Assembly: GCA_905250075.1 (NCBI GenBank) | Contig: CAJNOP010000040.1 | Coordinates: forward strand, 186,001-250,000 | Direction of reading: 5' to 3' | DNA: 64,000 nt | From: Rotaria sp. Silwood1 | Taxonomy: Eukaryota; Rotifera; Eurotatoria; Philodinida; Philodinidae | In this document: positions 1 through 12,417 of the stretch, in pieces | Layout: each line of letters opens with the position of its first letter | Position numbering within the stretch: position 1 is the first letter of the stretch | Notes under the pieces: generated by a model | What the model saw: only the letters and a program-made list of their open reading frames with translations | What the model was told of the DNA's origin: nothing | Database searches by the model: none | Position numbers and translations under genes: made by a program

Positions 1-811
1 ATCGACCTGTATTGACAACAAGACCATAAGGTATAACAGGTACATCAGTCCATGTTCCATCTCGCATTTCGACTTGTAAACCTCCAATTTCATATTGATA
101 GAGAATTGTAAAAAGAGCACCATCACAATGTTCTTCACAAGATAAAGGTTGATTATCATATGCACTGACTTGTACAGCAATTGGATTGTCTTGTTTAGGA
201 TAGTAATTCAGTCTTAAGGTTGAAATATTACCAGCACCACCTATACATTGATCATCAAGTAAATTATCAAAATATGAAGCATCTAAGTTAAATGCACGAG
301 CAACTGCACGCATTAATTCAAGTCCAATACGCCCTTTAATTAATAGATGAAAAATAAATTTTTAATAGTTTATTCTGTTTTATTTTAACTTACACATTTC
401 ATCCCAATATTCAGTGAAGATTCCTTTCATTGACCATAAATTGAGTTCATGTAATGAATTGCCTGATTTTACAAGTTCATGTTCAGGATTAAGATATGGT
501 GATGATAAATCTAATCCTTCTTTTCCATGAATTGATGATGGGAAATATCCACGATATGTATTCTTATTTGCTGGATTCCATTTATGTACAGTATATTGAT
601 GTTTTTCTTCAGGCGTTTGATTAAAAAAACGGCGAGCTTCTACCACTAATGAATCAAAAAGTTCAGGTTTAATATTATGACCAACAATTTGAAAAAAACC
701 AACTGTTTCACAAGCAGATCGAATTGCACGTGATACAGCAAGTTTAATATCTTCATTTGATGACGATGATATTAATAATTGAGATATATCAATAACCGGA
801 ATCTCATTCAT
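1..811 (-). CDS. 2-oxoglutarate/Fe(II) dioxygenase, isopenicillin-N-synthase-like (partial, 3' end outside window)
   Basis: Two exons are visible, 394..811 and 1..333, separated by a 60-bp intron (donor GTAAGT, acceptor AAAG) spliced after codon phase 1. The start codon at 809-811 opens MNEIPVIDISQL, the typical N-terminus of the non-haem dioxygenase (DIOX_N) domain, followed by a GFFQIVGH segment near residue 37. Exon 2 enters the double-stranded beta-helix: an LRLNYYP segment, then EEHCDG near residue 206, which supplies the HxD iron ligands, then IGGLQV. The distal His and the RxS 2-oxoglutarate motif lie beyond the window edge, so activity cannot be judged. The family oxidises small molecules with Fe(II), O2 and 2-oxoglutarate in the cytosol; the substrate is unknown. 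Such genes are common in fungi, plants and bacteria, and a horizontal origin is possible but unproven. Confidence 0.88.
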
Positions 812-1561
812 ATTTTAGATGATTTTCAAAGTCCACAATAAGGACAAACAAACAACAAGATTAGTTTTATATATTTTGAGATAAGAAACAAGGAGTAATA
901 AAACAAGAGGACAAAAAAAATCTGCTTTTTTTTACACAGAACATTTATTTACTATATGAGTATTCAAACCAAAGCTACAAGTTTAACGAATGACGAACAA
1001 GTAATATTAGAAATATCGGCTGCAATTTCTCTTCAATAGAAGGATGCTAATAGAAAACTTTTTCTTTCTTTCGGTTTGTACGTAATTTATTTTCGTCACA
1101 CATTTATAGACGAAATGACACAATAGAAAAGAAAAGCACTCTCAAAACGAATCCACACCTTTCTCACAATGTCGAATAACAGGACCAAATGTCGATATCC
1201 AGAAAATGAAACAGATCTAACTAGTAATTGACAGATTTATATACTGAAACTTTATTTTATCATAGACGCACATAAATGGTTAATGTGCAGGATGAGTCTG
1301 GAGAATTTGAACAATGCTTTGAAAATGATCAATGTGTAACTTTCCATTAAAAAGTAACAGTTAGTGTACTCCGTAATCCTGATCGAAATTAAAATGTTGT
1401 GATCAAGACTATAAAATATACTTTCAAAATTTAAAATATTTATTAAAAAGTATAATGTTCATAATTAAATTAGAAAAAACTAACAATTTACATGCTACCT
1501 TCAATAAAACGTACATGTTAAACTTGAAACTTGAATTAAATTGAAACTGAAAATTTTTAAG
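812..1561. other. upstream region of the dioxygenase gene; no gene seen
   Basis: AT-rich sequence that should hold the promoter and 5' UTR of the reverse-strand oxygenase. No open frame with family character was found. Degenerate cttgaaa-type repeats appear near 1525-1560, just outside the transposon. Confidence 0.5.
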
Positions 1562-2539
1562 TACTTAGGGCATACCAAAAGTAGTGGTGTCATTATCTTA
1601 TTTCTTTACTAGAAAGCTGGAATAGATTTTCTTTTTTTTATGTAGTGATAGAGAAAACGACACTCTATTTTTCTGTGCTATTTGATCATTCTTCAACTAA
1701 TATTATAATAATTGAATTTCGATAAGAGCTGTTTTTATGTACAACTTCAATAATATGTGAGGCCAATAAAATGGCCACCCTTTGTATTCCAGTTTTCAAT
1801 CACTTAATAGGTTGTATCAAAAAAATAAAATATACTACTAGATGCAGCATGAAAAGCTCTACAATTTACGTAAGACCACTTATTTTATAGTTGCACTTTT
1901 TGTTCTCATAATGAGCAAAATTTTGCGCGACCAATTTTTGACCTTGCAAAAACGACATTTTTTTTGGTGCACGATGAATTCATTTTTTCTTATTTCATCT
2001 TTTTATCACTTGATATCTTTTATCTAAGAAAAACAAAATACATCAAAAGATGCAGCATGAAAAGCCCTACAATTTGTATAAGATCGCTTATTTTAATTGC
2101 GTACATCTTGTTTCCAAAAAAAGTAAAATTCTCTCCGACTATTCCGAAAAAAAAAATCAGTTTTTTCTTGACGAAGAGAAATTCCTTGTTTCTTATCTGA
2201 CATATAAAATAAGCTGTTCTTTAGAAATTGTAGAGCTTTTCACGCTGCATCTAGTGGTATACTTTTTTTTTTGATACAACCTATTAAGTGATTGAAAACT
2301 GGAATGCAAAAAATGCAAAGTGTGGCCACATAATCTGGCTCACATATTGGTGAAGTTGTACACAACAACAGTTCTTATCGAAATTTTATGATTATGATAT
2401 TAGTTGAAGAGTAATCAAATAGCACAGCAAAATAGAGCGTCGTTTTCTCTATCACTACATAAAAAAAAGAAAATCTATTCCAGCTTTCTAGTAAGAAAAA
2501 TAAGATAAGGACGCCACTACTTTTGGTATACCCTAAGTA
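1562..2539. mobile_element. Long palindromic non-autonomous DNA transposon (Tc1/mariner-like MITE)
   Basis: The two ends are inverted copies: TACTTAGGGCATACCAAAAG on the left and the reverse complement of TACTTAGGGTATACCAAAAG on the right. The similarity continues inward for roughly 300 bp, for example 1610-1680 against 2440-2510 and 1840-1862 against 2227-2251. A TA at both outer edges fits a TA target duplication followed by CTTAGGG ends, as in Tc1/mariner-type elements. The centre also carries a direct repeat: the units at about 1842-1905 and 2050-2110 both start with a GATGCAGCATGAAAAG core. No transposase frame is present. The palindrome is seen directly; the superfamily is inference. 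Confidence 0.75.
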
Positions 2540-5500
2540 TTCAAGTTTTGAAATTTTCTATTTTCAAGTTTCAAGATTTCAGATAAATGTTAGTCCTGAA
2601 AGTTAAATTCAACTCTTCAATAATCATACGAATATTCATTGAGGGGAGTAAGCACTTTTTCTAATCTAATTGACCTCCTATATCAGTATTGCGGCGTGGG
2701 AGCGCAAAGCGTCCTCTCCGAAAACCTGCAACCCATTCACGTCTCTGTGAATACAGTAATCGAAGTGTGTAATGTTTAGACCCAAACATGTTACACTTGA
2801 ATTCGAATTTTTGAAAATTTGACAACTTGAAACTTGAAATTTCAATTGAATTCAAGTTTCACATTACTAAATAGTCGACTATTATTACTGATCTCGATTA
2901 GTATTGAATGTACCCAATGAAATATATTGGACAGATGAGAACTACTCAAGTTTTAGGTAATCAACTTTTTGGCTCCCTTAACCTAAAACAATCACTGTTC
3001 AGATTTTTTTCATGTAGTGGTATCATTGGCGTAATCTTTGACTAACTATGTCTCCTCGAAAATTGATTACATATTACTTGAGTGATCCTATGTCTCGAGC
3101 AAACGATTAAAAGTTGTCTTTTGTCTTCAATTCCTTTTCAATATTCACGATCGTAGTCGTGATTGTCATCTAAAAAAATCGTGATTGTGACCACAATCGT
3201 GATCAATAATATCAATCAGGCAGTACACTAGCAACAGCATAACAGAATATTGATGTAATGAATCAAATGTCGTTACTTTGTTCATTATCTCCTTTTATTT
3301 GATTCGATCTTGGTTGAATACATATTGTCTTAGGAATATCATTGTGTTGGCTCAATGATCAATCTCTTTCTCTATAATCAATCGTTAGTTTGGAATTTAT
3401 GGTGTAAATCAGATATTATTACCAACCAGTACAGTGTATTGATGATAGGTGCAAGTGCCAGTTTCCTCTCTATTGATGTCTATTTCTCTATAATAAACAC
3501 TTGTTGGAATAATTATTTTGTTATCTGATGATAAGAATTTTTTTTCTTCTTTCGATCGTATATGCCTTGATTTTGTTATATACAAAATGGCATGATAAGA
3601 AAGAACAAACATTCGCTCAACGAATCTGTAATTTTTATATCGATTCATCAAATCAATCTTGAAAATTAATTGAACTATAACTGTAAGCTAACAGCAGGAA
3701 TACCGAAGGATCTTATCTAATTATTTGAATCAGCTGAGAAATAGTATTGATTTGCCACACTATTATTTCCACTTGGCGCTCTCTCAAAAATCGATCTTGA
3801 ACCAGATATATTCAAAACGCATTGAATATCCAGGAGATATTGGTACTATAGTGAAGAGACAATGGAAAATTCTCAGTTTTATATCATGATGGTTTTAGGA
3901 GATATTCAAGAAGCAAGGGTCTAATATAACCCATGCGACATTTCATAATTCTCTATGAATCTTCATTGTGTACAGTTAATCCTTTTCTTTTTGGTTGAAA
4001 GAGTATACCAACATGCATGGCATAACAGAGCTCTTTTTCTTAAATTCTTAGTTTTTAAGAGTACAAGAGTTCAATTTCTCGAAAAACTCACAAAAGGAAT
4101 TCTACCGTGTCCCACATTATGACATGTTTTCTCGAGCAAAAAAATATAAACAAAGAAAACATTAAAAAGATTTCCTGCTTTTTCTGAAAGCAGCGTATTT
4201 TTTCAGGCTGGTGATGACAGAAACCATCAAAAATTTTCTCAAAAAAAAACGAGTTATCAAATGAAAAATCACATTGTTGATGAAAAATTAGACCTCGTGC
4301 TATCTTTCTATGCATTTATCTTAATTTCGATAATTCTGATGAAAATTGACTTTCTTTGAAGAGAAAATATCTAAAAATGATGTATTCATTGATGTAATTC
4401 TTCACAGCAAGTCATTCGTGGTTCTTCAGAAACTTTAATAATTGTGGAAACGAATATGGTAGACCACTGAATAACTTATTTTGACATCACAATACACTAC
4501 CTTTCCTTCTTTTTGTAAGAATATATCAAAATAAATGTTTAGAAAGTTACGGTAAAAAATTTACATAATCTGAAGTCAATAATAATCATAGAAATTCGAA
4601 TAGATTTCGAGAAAAAGGTCTAGTTTTTGAACCGAAACTAAGAGTGGTACACTTTCTACAATGTTGGTTATCTTGGTCTGTACAAATTAAAACTTACTAT
4701 TCTCCTATTTAAAATAGAAAATAATTCGATTAAACTTGATCAGTATTGGAGTTATCTGGATTTATTAAGTGAGCATAACTTTTGATTAGAAAGTTTCATT
4801 GCATGACCACTTCCTAGTAGAAATGTATTGCATAGATTATAAATTGTTCTTCTTGCAAGACATTATTTTACAAGACAAATAACTGTCGTTTTCGAAGATC
4901 TATTCTACAGATTAGTTGGACGAGAGTGTTTCTTTCATATCAAGTGTGTATCTTTTGAGTCTGCTTGTAATAAAGAGAAATCAGGAGTAACATTTGTTCC
5001 ATTATTTCTGCATCACACATCAATTTCTGTTTATCGTTAGTTGTATAGATCATATTTCTATATTTAAAAAGAAAACCTTTTTTAACTTTGAAAAGAACAT
5101 TCCGTATATATTCTTAATATAATTATCATCGCATACATCGTTTTATCATTAAATACAAAGAATAACAAAAGAAAAGTCACGGCGTGAAATGAACAGTTTT
5201 CTATTTCGAGATTCTCACACCAGATACATGTACAAAGTTCTTAATCGTCAATTGTATATAAAAAAGAAAGACATCGAACAAAAAAAGCAGATCGAAGAAA
5301 AAAGAAAAGTAAATTATTAGTTTTTTTTGATTCAGAAAAAAAAAATAAAGAAATTGTATAAATGAATAATTTAAGGAAATTTTTAAGATATAAAGCGAAC
5401 GGCGGCGGATTACATAGAGCAAACTCAACATAGACAAATGAACATTGAGTGTATTGAGAAAAGACAGGAATGCAGGACACATTGGACCAGCACACACATA

Positions 5501-5641
5501 CACACACCAAGATTAAACACAAGAAAAGAATCATATTTTAATAAATATACCGAACATAATAACGAATGAAAGAGAAATAAATGAATTATTTCTCACTGAC
5601 CAGCAGTTAATACTATCGAAAAAGAAAAGAATAAAAATTTT
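2540..5641. other. intergenic region; no gene recognised
   Basis: AT-rich DNA. Degenerate cttgaaa/tttcaag repeats occur at 2540-2600 and 2795-2870 in opposite orientation. A slightly GC-richer patch near 2680-2760 could be an old repeat fragment. The 5200-5640 end is T-rich when read on the reverse strand and probably includes the 3' UTR of the RRM gene. I saw no RNA gene. Confidence 0.5.
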
Positions 5642-6815
5642 TTATCGTGAATAAAGTGAAACTCTACGTTCAAGTAATGTTTTTATATCATCACGTTTAA
5701 CAAACGGACTTATTGATACATCAGGATAAAATACAAAATTCCAAATAAATATTGGATCACGTGGATCAATTTCCCGACTATCAAATGGTGATGATATTGA
5801 ATTTTGTTCTTGAATATTTAAATTCATCATTGTTGATTGATTATTATTTGTATCAACATGTGTTGTTGAACCATATAAACTAAGAATTTTATCACCAATA
5901 AAAAGATTTAATGATGTATTTGTTGGTTGACGTTTTTCATTTATGTTTATACGATGATTACGTGTTTGTTCATCATCAGATGAATTAAGTGATAATAAAA
6001 TAGATGGTGAAATAGCTGAAAGTATCGATGGTGATAATGAACCAGTTGATCGTATTGATGATGAACTACTAGATGATAATGCACCTGATTGTGAATGATA
6101 ATCACTTGTTGAACAAATATTTTCAATATTAGAAATTTTATTATTTATACATGTTTGTTGACTTTGATTTGATGGAGAAAATGATATTGTAAATGATGAT
6201 GCATCAGGATTAAGTGTTGATGATACATATTTATAATTTGTATCTGTTGTTGAAGCTGATAATAATGGAATATCATCTCGATTTGAATTATTATTTGTTG
6301 AATGACGAGAATTTGTATTTATTGCTATGGGTGTTGTTAATTTTGTATCAGTCTTTTAATGAAATATTAATAGATAATAATAAAAGAATAATTATCCTTA
6401 CTTGATATGACATTGTTGATCTTCCAGCATGATATGGATGAGGTCGAAATGGTGCTGATGAACTAGTATTATTTGTTGTTCGTGGTGATAATGGACTAAT
6501 AAGAATTTCATTTTGTGCATATTCAACAATCATTGGATAGCCATTTAATTGTATACCATTACAAGCAACAAGAGCACGTTGAGCTTCTTCAGCAGTAGCA
6601 AATCTTACGAAACCATAACGTTCACGTACTTTAACACATTCAATAACTTGTCCATATGAATGAAATATAGCTTGTAGATGTGCACCTGTTGTATGTGTTG
6701 CTAAATTACCAACAAATAATTTACATGTTGCTACTTGAGAACTAGATGGTGTCGAAGCATTAATATTTAATTTTTTTGTCGGATTAAATATAGTTTGGTT
6801 AGTTGATGTAAACAT
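5642..6815 (-). CDS. RNA-binding protein with one N-terminal RRM (RBM4/lark-like RRM)
   Basis: Two exons, 6402..6815 and 5642..6352, with a 49-bp intron (GTAAGG...AAAAG) in phase 0 after residue 138, giving 374 residues. The RRM spans about residues 32-101: RNP2 is LFVGNL (33-38) and RNP1 ends in YGFVRF (67-72). The short beta2-beta3 loop resembles RBM4/lark RRMs, but the second RRM and CCHC knuckle of RBM4 are absent. The rest is Ser/Thr/Asn-rich and apparently disordered, except for a better-ordered final 60 residues beginning near IDPRDPIFIWNF. The stop is TAA at 5642-5644. The likely role is sequence-specific RNA binding in splicing or translation control; targets are unknown. A single-RRM protein with a long low-complexity tail is compatible with several families. 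Confidence 0.85.
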
Positions 6816-8805
6816 TGTTTTTGTTTATTGTGATTCGAGAAGAAAGAACGTGAGATTAAAGTTAGTCGAGATGTGTTATATGTGTGCGGTCAAAAGATGG
6901 AAATGAAAGTGGACAACAAGGATTGAAGAAGAGGACTGATGTGAATTTAGTCAAAGAAGAAAAGAGAAGGTGTTTTACAGAGCGTGTTATGTTGTTATTC
7001 TTTTCGTTTATTTTTTTTTTCTTTTCTTGATAGTTTTAGTCTTCTTTGAATATATCAGTATGGACGACGAATATAAGAGAATTTATATAACAATGAAAGA
7101 AAAAGCCAACAATACCACGGCTTAGAAAGTAAAAGTATTAAAAATAAAATGGTAAAAAAAAAAAAGAAAAGAAACAAACAAGTGTTTTATTTCAATGTGA
7201 TTTGATAGAGAAAATTGGTTGTTCACACAAAATTGTTATACATACTCACACCTATTTAAACTATTTGCTATGCGAATATTCGAATATTTTACAGTTGATG
7301 AATAATCTATTAGATATGTACATTTTTCTACTTGCAAACTCATTATATATATATATATAATTATTCATTAAAAAATAAAAATAATTATGAAATCATTTAA
7401 GGAAGCGTGTTATAGATAACAATCGTCGGTTTTTATGTCATATGTTTACATAGATGTAAATAACAATACTCAATCGAGTTTAACACGGATAATGAAATTG
7501 TGTTTTTCATTTGTTCATTATCTTAGGCGGAGGAGCCACGAGTTCTGAATAGACTAAAGTTACTCTTAGATTCACGCTTCGTAGGGTAGTGTAGGCTCAA
7601 ATAGACTTAAAAAATGTTTTTGAGGAAATATTGAGTTTGGTAGAACTAAATATTAGATCACACTTTGACGATGACTTGCAGTCGAGTAACATAAACGTTC
7701 GCATGTTTCTTTTTACACCAGTTGCAAATTTTTTCTGATCTACATTATTGTTACTCATTGCGATAGAAAACGTCAATTCGATAAAAGAGACATTAACTGT
7801 ATTTCATTTAAGTGGCATTCTAAAATTTGTCTTCTCTTATTTTTAACTTTCACATGACGATCTTATAAAGAATATTGAGCCTGTCCTAAAATCAAAATTT
7901 TGCATATCTACGTTAATCACAGACATCAAATCCGAGAAGAAAACCAAAGTATTATCATTATAATCAGTGTTTTATTCAGGTTTTCCTTTTCGGAGGGGCC
8001 AATCAGATCTTTGGAGGGACATCATTTCCTCAATCCATGCATTGGATCAAAGACTGGTCATAACATCATTTTATTATTACTAACTATTGATCGGATTTTT
8101 TTGAATAGTGATAGTCGTCAGGATGTTTTGAAGCTGTCAAGATTGGAGGAAGAGCAATGGATCAGGACGCTAATCAGAAAGTTTTTGATAGGTTGATTGA
8201 TTTGGCAAGAAGTAATCACACATGTATTCCTTCTCTCTCCGCTCGGAACATTTCTAGATAGTCGAAAAGCTTCTCATTTTAAAATTTTTCGAAAAAGTTA
8301 TCCCTAATTAGAAATAGTACTATTTTTAATGTGCTTAAATACAATAAAAGCATCCGTTTATGTATGTTGATTCGTTGTTTCGATAGAAAATGATTTAGAT
8401 TTTCAATCATCAGAATTCCACAGTTTAAAACAATATGTTTTTTCGTTCCAATTCCTCTTGATATTCTTGAATATGCAAAATTAATAATAATATTTTTTTT
8501 TTTCGTTCTATTATATTCATAAAATAAAAAATGATGAGCAAGATCTCTCTTTTTTTTCATATGGATGAAGATGCAAGTTCCAACTACGAAATAGCGCAAG
8601 AACAAACAAAAACAGAACTGTAGAGCAAGAACCAGAAAAAAGAAAAGAGAAATTACATATCATACAAAACACAAGAAAATAAAATAAAACGTGAAAAAAA
8701 AAATCAAAGTAAAATTTTCGCTTTCCTGAATTGTTTCGTCTAGTTTTACTCTTATATATATATGTGTAAATGTATAAACCTACGTTATAAATGCTTAGAC
8801 AAAAT
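6816..8805. other. intergenic region between the RRM and Sox genes
   Basis: Contains the promoter side of the RRM gene (about 6816-7100), a (TA)n microsatellite near 7345-7362, a candidate retroelement remnant at 7970-8196 (listed separately) and AT-rich DNA that should include the 3' UTR of the Sox gene. Confidence 0.5.
7970..8196 (+). pseudogene. Possible C-terminal remnant of a retroelement GIY-YIG-like nuclease domain
   Basis: A short open stretch carries a GHHFLN segment, TGHN, an LLLTIDRIF strand, a run of Asp/Arg residues and EEEQWIRTL. That order resembles the C-terminal nuclease regions of Penelope-like and some non-LTR elements, where a His/Gly-rich segment is followed by a dipeptide-spaced ED-WI-L motif. 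No reverse transcriptase lies beside it and it has no start of its own, so it would be a truncated fragment. It could also be chance. The resemblance was judged by eye only. Confidence 0.25.
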
Positions 8806-10732
8806 TTAAACAAGTCGATGTTCTTGCTGTTTAGCAAGAAATATTACAGGATCAAAATGCATTGATGTTGATGTTGGATAAATTTGTGTATTTGGTGGTG
8901 TAAAATGATATTGTAGATGATCAATATTGAATTGTTGAAAATTACCAGCGAACATAGCTAATTTTTGATCAAATAATGTTGCAACTAAACGTGATATTGG
9001 ATCATTTGGATTTGATCCTGATGATGATTGCGGTAAATATGGTGGAGGTGTTTCTGGTTGATCTTTCATAACAATAGAAGATTGTAAAGGAACTGTAGTT
9101 AAAGTTGTTGATGAAGGCGGTGAAGATGATGATGAAGCAGTAGCTGCTGGCGGTCGAGCTGGTACATTTAATGATTGACTGGCTTTACTTCTCTTTCTTG
9201 GTTGATACTAAACATTAAACAGAAGTTATTAACAATATTCGTCTTATTTCATCTATATCAGACATTTATATTAGAACTTTCAAAGAAAGCCCTTCAGCCA
9301 ATAAATCATTTTAGAGTAAGGAATATGTTGCATGATGTAGATGCAGATAAGTTATGCATGATGTGAAAAGAGTTTGCACTTTTAACTTATTCCGTTTTTT
9401 AAATCGGTAGCTTTGATTTTCTTATTTCAGGATAGATGTAAACTAAAAGATGTTAAACATTTACAATAGATTACTCTCATTAAGGCCTATCTCTATGCAA
9501 AGCCGTAAGTCAAAATTTGAAAATCAGTTTTTCTAGTGTTGTTTAGGATGATCATGCCATTGATTTTAGTCCATTTCATCCACAGTATTGAAAGATTTAA
9601 GAAAATGTTAACTCTTTCTTTGTTTTGATGATAAGATATTATGTATTGTTGTAAAGCATTTAAGTTTGTACGAACTGATGTTTGATTTCGAAAGCTTTTC
9701 GAAAACTACTGACAACGTTAGATGAGTTTGTGTTTTTTTTGCATATAAAATTTCAATATTAACAATAGATTACTTTATAAGTTGGATATTGTCGTGCATG
9801 AAGTTGTTTTAATCGTTCTGATTCTTCCATATATGGTTGTCGTTCACGTAACGACATTCGTTTCCATTTAGCACCACAACATCTAAAATAAATAAATAAA
9901 TAAATAAAAATAAGAAAAATTTCAACTAAATTATCAAAATCTTACTTGCTTATATCAGCATTAGGTAAATGTGGTGCAAGTTGAACAATTTTTCGACGTT
10001 CAAATTGTGAAAAAACCATAAATGCATTCATTGGACGTTTAACATGACCAGGGCGTACCCGTTTTTTTGGTTGTGTACGTGTTGCATCAGAATATGGTGT
10101 TAGTGTTGATGGATCAATAAGTGCTGAACCAAAACAAATTGGTGGTGTATCATTACTTGTATTTGATGATAATAATTCAAGTAACATATGATAATCGTCT
10201 GGTTTTAATGCTCGACAATTAATTTGTGGCCATGTTAAACGATTCGATGAATTTATTGTTGTTGTATTATTAATTGTTATATCTGGTGATGTTAATATAT
10301 CAGATGATGTTGGTGATGGAAGTAATGATGATGAATTTGTTGATAAACCATAACTATGATCATGTTGTAATGGTGAAAATGATGTTGGTGTTGATGGTGT
10401 TGATGTTGATGTTGATAAATTATGATGAAAATCAACAAATGATGTTGATGGTGATGATGGTGATGTTGGTATCATTGTTGTTTCATCAAGCATTGATTCA
10501 TCCTTTGAAAATACATCAAGATGATGATCAGAAAATAAATTTGTTGAATCAATTATCGATGGTAATACTAAAAATATATGTGCTTAAAAAAATTAAAAAC
10601 TTTAATAATAAATAAAATACTTGATTCAGTTGATTGTTCGGTTCTAACTTTAGTAAAGAGTCGATTTGTTGAAACAATTCTTAATGATCGTGTATTACTA
10701 TTATTATGAAGATCAATTGATGTCGACAACAT
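8806..10732 (-). CDS. Sox-type HMG-box transcription factor
   Basis: Four exons, 10621..10732, 9946..10567, 9774..9882 and 8806..9207, whose lengths sum to 1245 nt (414 residues); all junctions are GT-AG with matching phase. The HMG box, about residues 212-282, begins [14 protein letters not shown], continues ERRKIVQ, passes through the exon 2/3 junction at DISK and ends in the YKY-PRKR Sox signature. Sox proteins bind ACAAT-like DNA through this box and bend it, acting in the nucleus in cell-fate control. The SQxERRKI stretch is closest to SoxC, but subgroup assignment is uncertain because CCGAKWK replaces the usual RLGxxWK and Phe replaces Trp in FMVW. The flanks are Ser/Thr/Pro-rich. The start ATG at 10730-10732 is in exon 1; an internal Met at 10493 is in frame but would lose 62 residues. 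Confidence 0.88.
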
Positions 10733-12417
10733 GTTTTAACTGCTTCTATATACTGAACTAATCTGTACGCTACGGTTTATAATAAATATATCTTCTCTCT
10801 ATATAACATCGAATGTCGAAAATAAAGACGAAGAAAAAGAAAAAAATAATAGAAAGCTATCGAGTTTAACGTGTCATTTTGTTTGCCTGGCATTTGTATA
10901 CAAATCAGATAGACTAGCAACAATAACATACACGTGGTTCAAGTTCTTTTCGCATTATTTTAGAGGATAGATATATATATATTAATTGAAAATTTCTTTT
11001 CAAAATTATTATTAATCTAAATATTAGAAGATAAAATTTTGAAAAACATGTCATCAATTTTTTTTAATTAAGTCATGCAAGTAACAAAAATGTTACTTAT
11101 ATAAATTGATTATTCCTAAGATTTAACAAAATGCTTGATATACATGATCAATTAATTGAAATTCTCTGTATCGATTGAAGATCATCTCTAGATATCGTTT
11201 TTTTTTCATTTTCTAGGAGAGTACTCGTATGAAATGTTTTTTAGTTGAGTGATTTAAGTGTTTTGTAGGAGATTTGTTTTTTTCTTGAATCAATAAATTA
11301 TTTATTATTTTTGTTGTTTTACATATATTATTTGATTTTCTCTGTAAGCATCATATAAGTTATGGCGCGAATGTTTTAGCACAAAATATTCGCTCATCTT
11401 TTTTTTATGGACACTTCAAAACAGCTGGTTAGAGTTGGAAACAGAATTATTTGCTCTTTCCAAATATGTGTTCAAAATTTTCTTCTGTATTAAGATTGGA
11501 CAATAAAGCAATGCATCGAACTTGAAATCTCATCTGCCATTCGATCGGGATCGATTTAAATTATAGAAACTTCAAAGACCCTATTTCATTCTTTTTTGAT
11601 ATTAGTAAGTTACCGATAATTCACGGGAAAAAAAAAATTTGACTTCATAGAGAACTGTTGAACAACTATCATTATATCGTTTTGAAACGGCCAAAATAGT
11701 GATGGTGCAGATGCACAGAGAACTTCACTCTTCAAACTGTACTATTTACTTTTGTGGAATAGATTTTTAAGCGTTTGTATTTTTCACCGATGCCGATTTG
11801 TATAGAAATTAGCTCTTTAGTAGAAACGCATTGATGAAATTTCACTTACTGTAATATTTCATTTTGTACAGAACTCAGTACTTTACAGTAATGTTGAATG
11901 AAAGCTGTTCCAAGACACACACTAAGGACTAAGCTGAAACTGCTACTTTGCAGTGTACAGTCAAAGTATTGAACTTTTTCACAAAATGTACTGTTAGCTG
12001 TTCCATCTTATCTTAGAAAGACAATATGAATACATAGTCGAAAACAGTGAAAAATTTTGATTCTAGCTGCTTTTGGCTTTAACCAGTTGTCGTTTAATGA
12101 TCAATACTTTTGTGCTAAGACTTTCGCTTTTTAGATTAGTTACAGATATTATGTAAATATTCTCTGATACACGTTGTAATTCTTTTGTTTAAATTAATAT
12201 CGAAATGTTCCGAAATACATTGTGTATATAAAATAAATAGACTGACTATATTTTGAAATTCCTCTTGTTTTTGAAAACATTACCAAAAAAGAAAACAAAA
12301 ATGTCGATTATGCGTCATATGAATATTCACAGATTATACACCTGAATCTTTTTTTTAGTGAAGAAAATTTATTGAAAAATGAAACAGAAAACAAATACAT
12401 TTCATAACCAATTAATA
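10733..12417. other. Sox promoter side and downstream flank of the pseudo-deacetylase gene
   Basis: AT-rich DNA with no gene recognised. The 10733-10990 part is the likely Sox 5' UTR and promoter. A short inverted similarity around 11860-11995 (a TTTTGTACAG type motif and its complement) was noted without a clear element. Confidence 0.45.

Noticed and set aside
3120-3215. Repeated CGTGATTGTG/CACAATCGTG motifs
   Set aside because: Short and imperfect; not a clear operator, array or transposon end.
5201-5534. Two overlapping reverse-strand frames with Phe/Leu/Tyr-rich peptides
   Set aside because: Products of poly-A/poly-T DNA without a family motif; they look like membrane proteins only because T-rich codons are hydrophobic.
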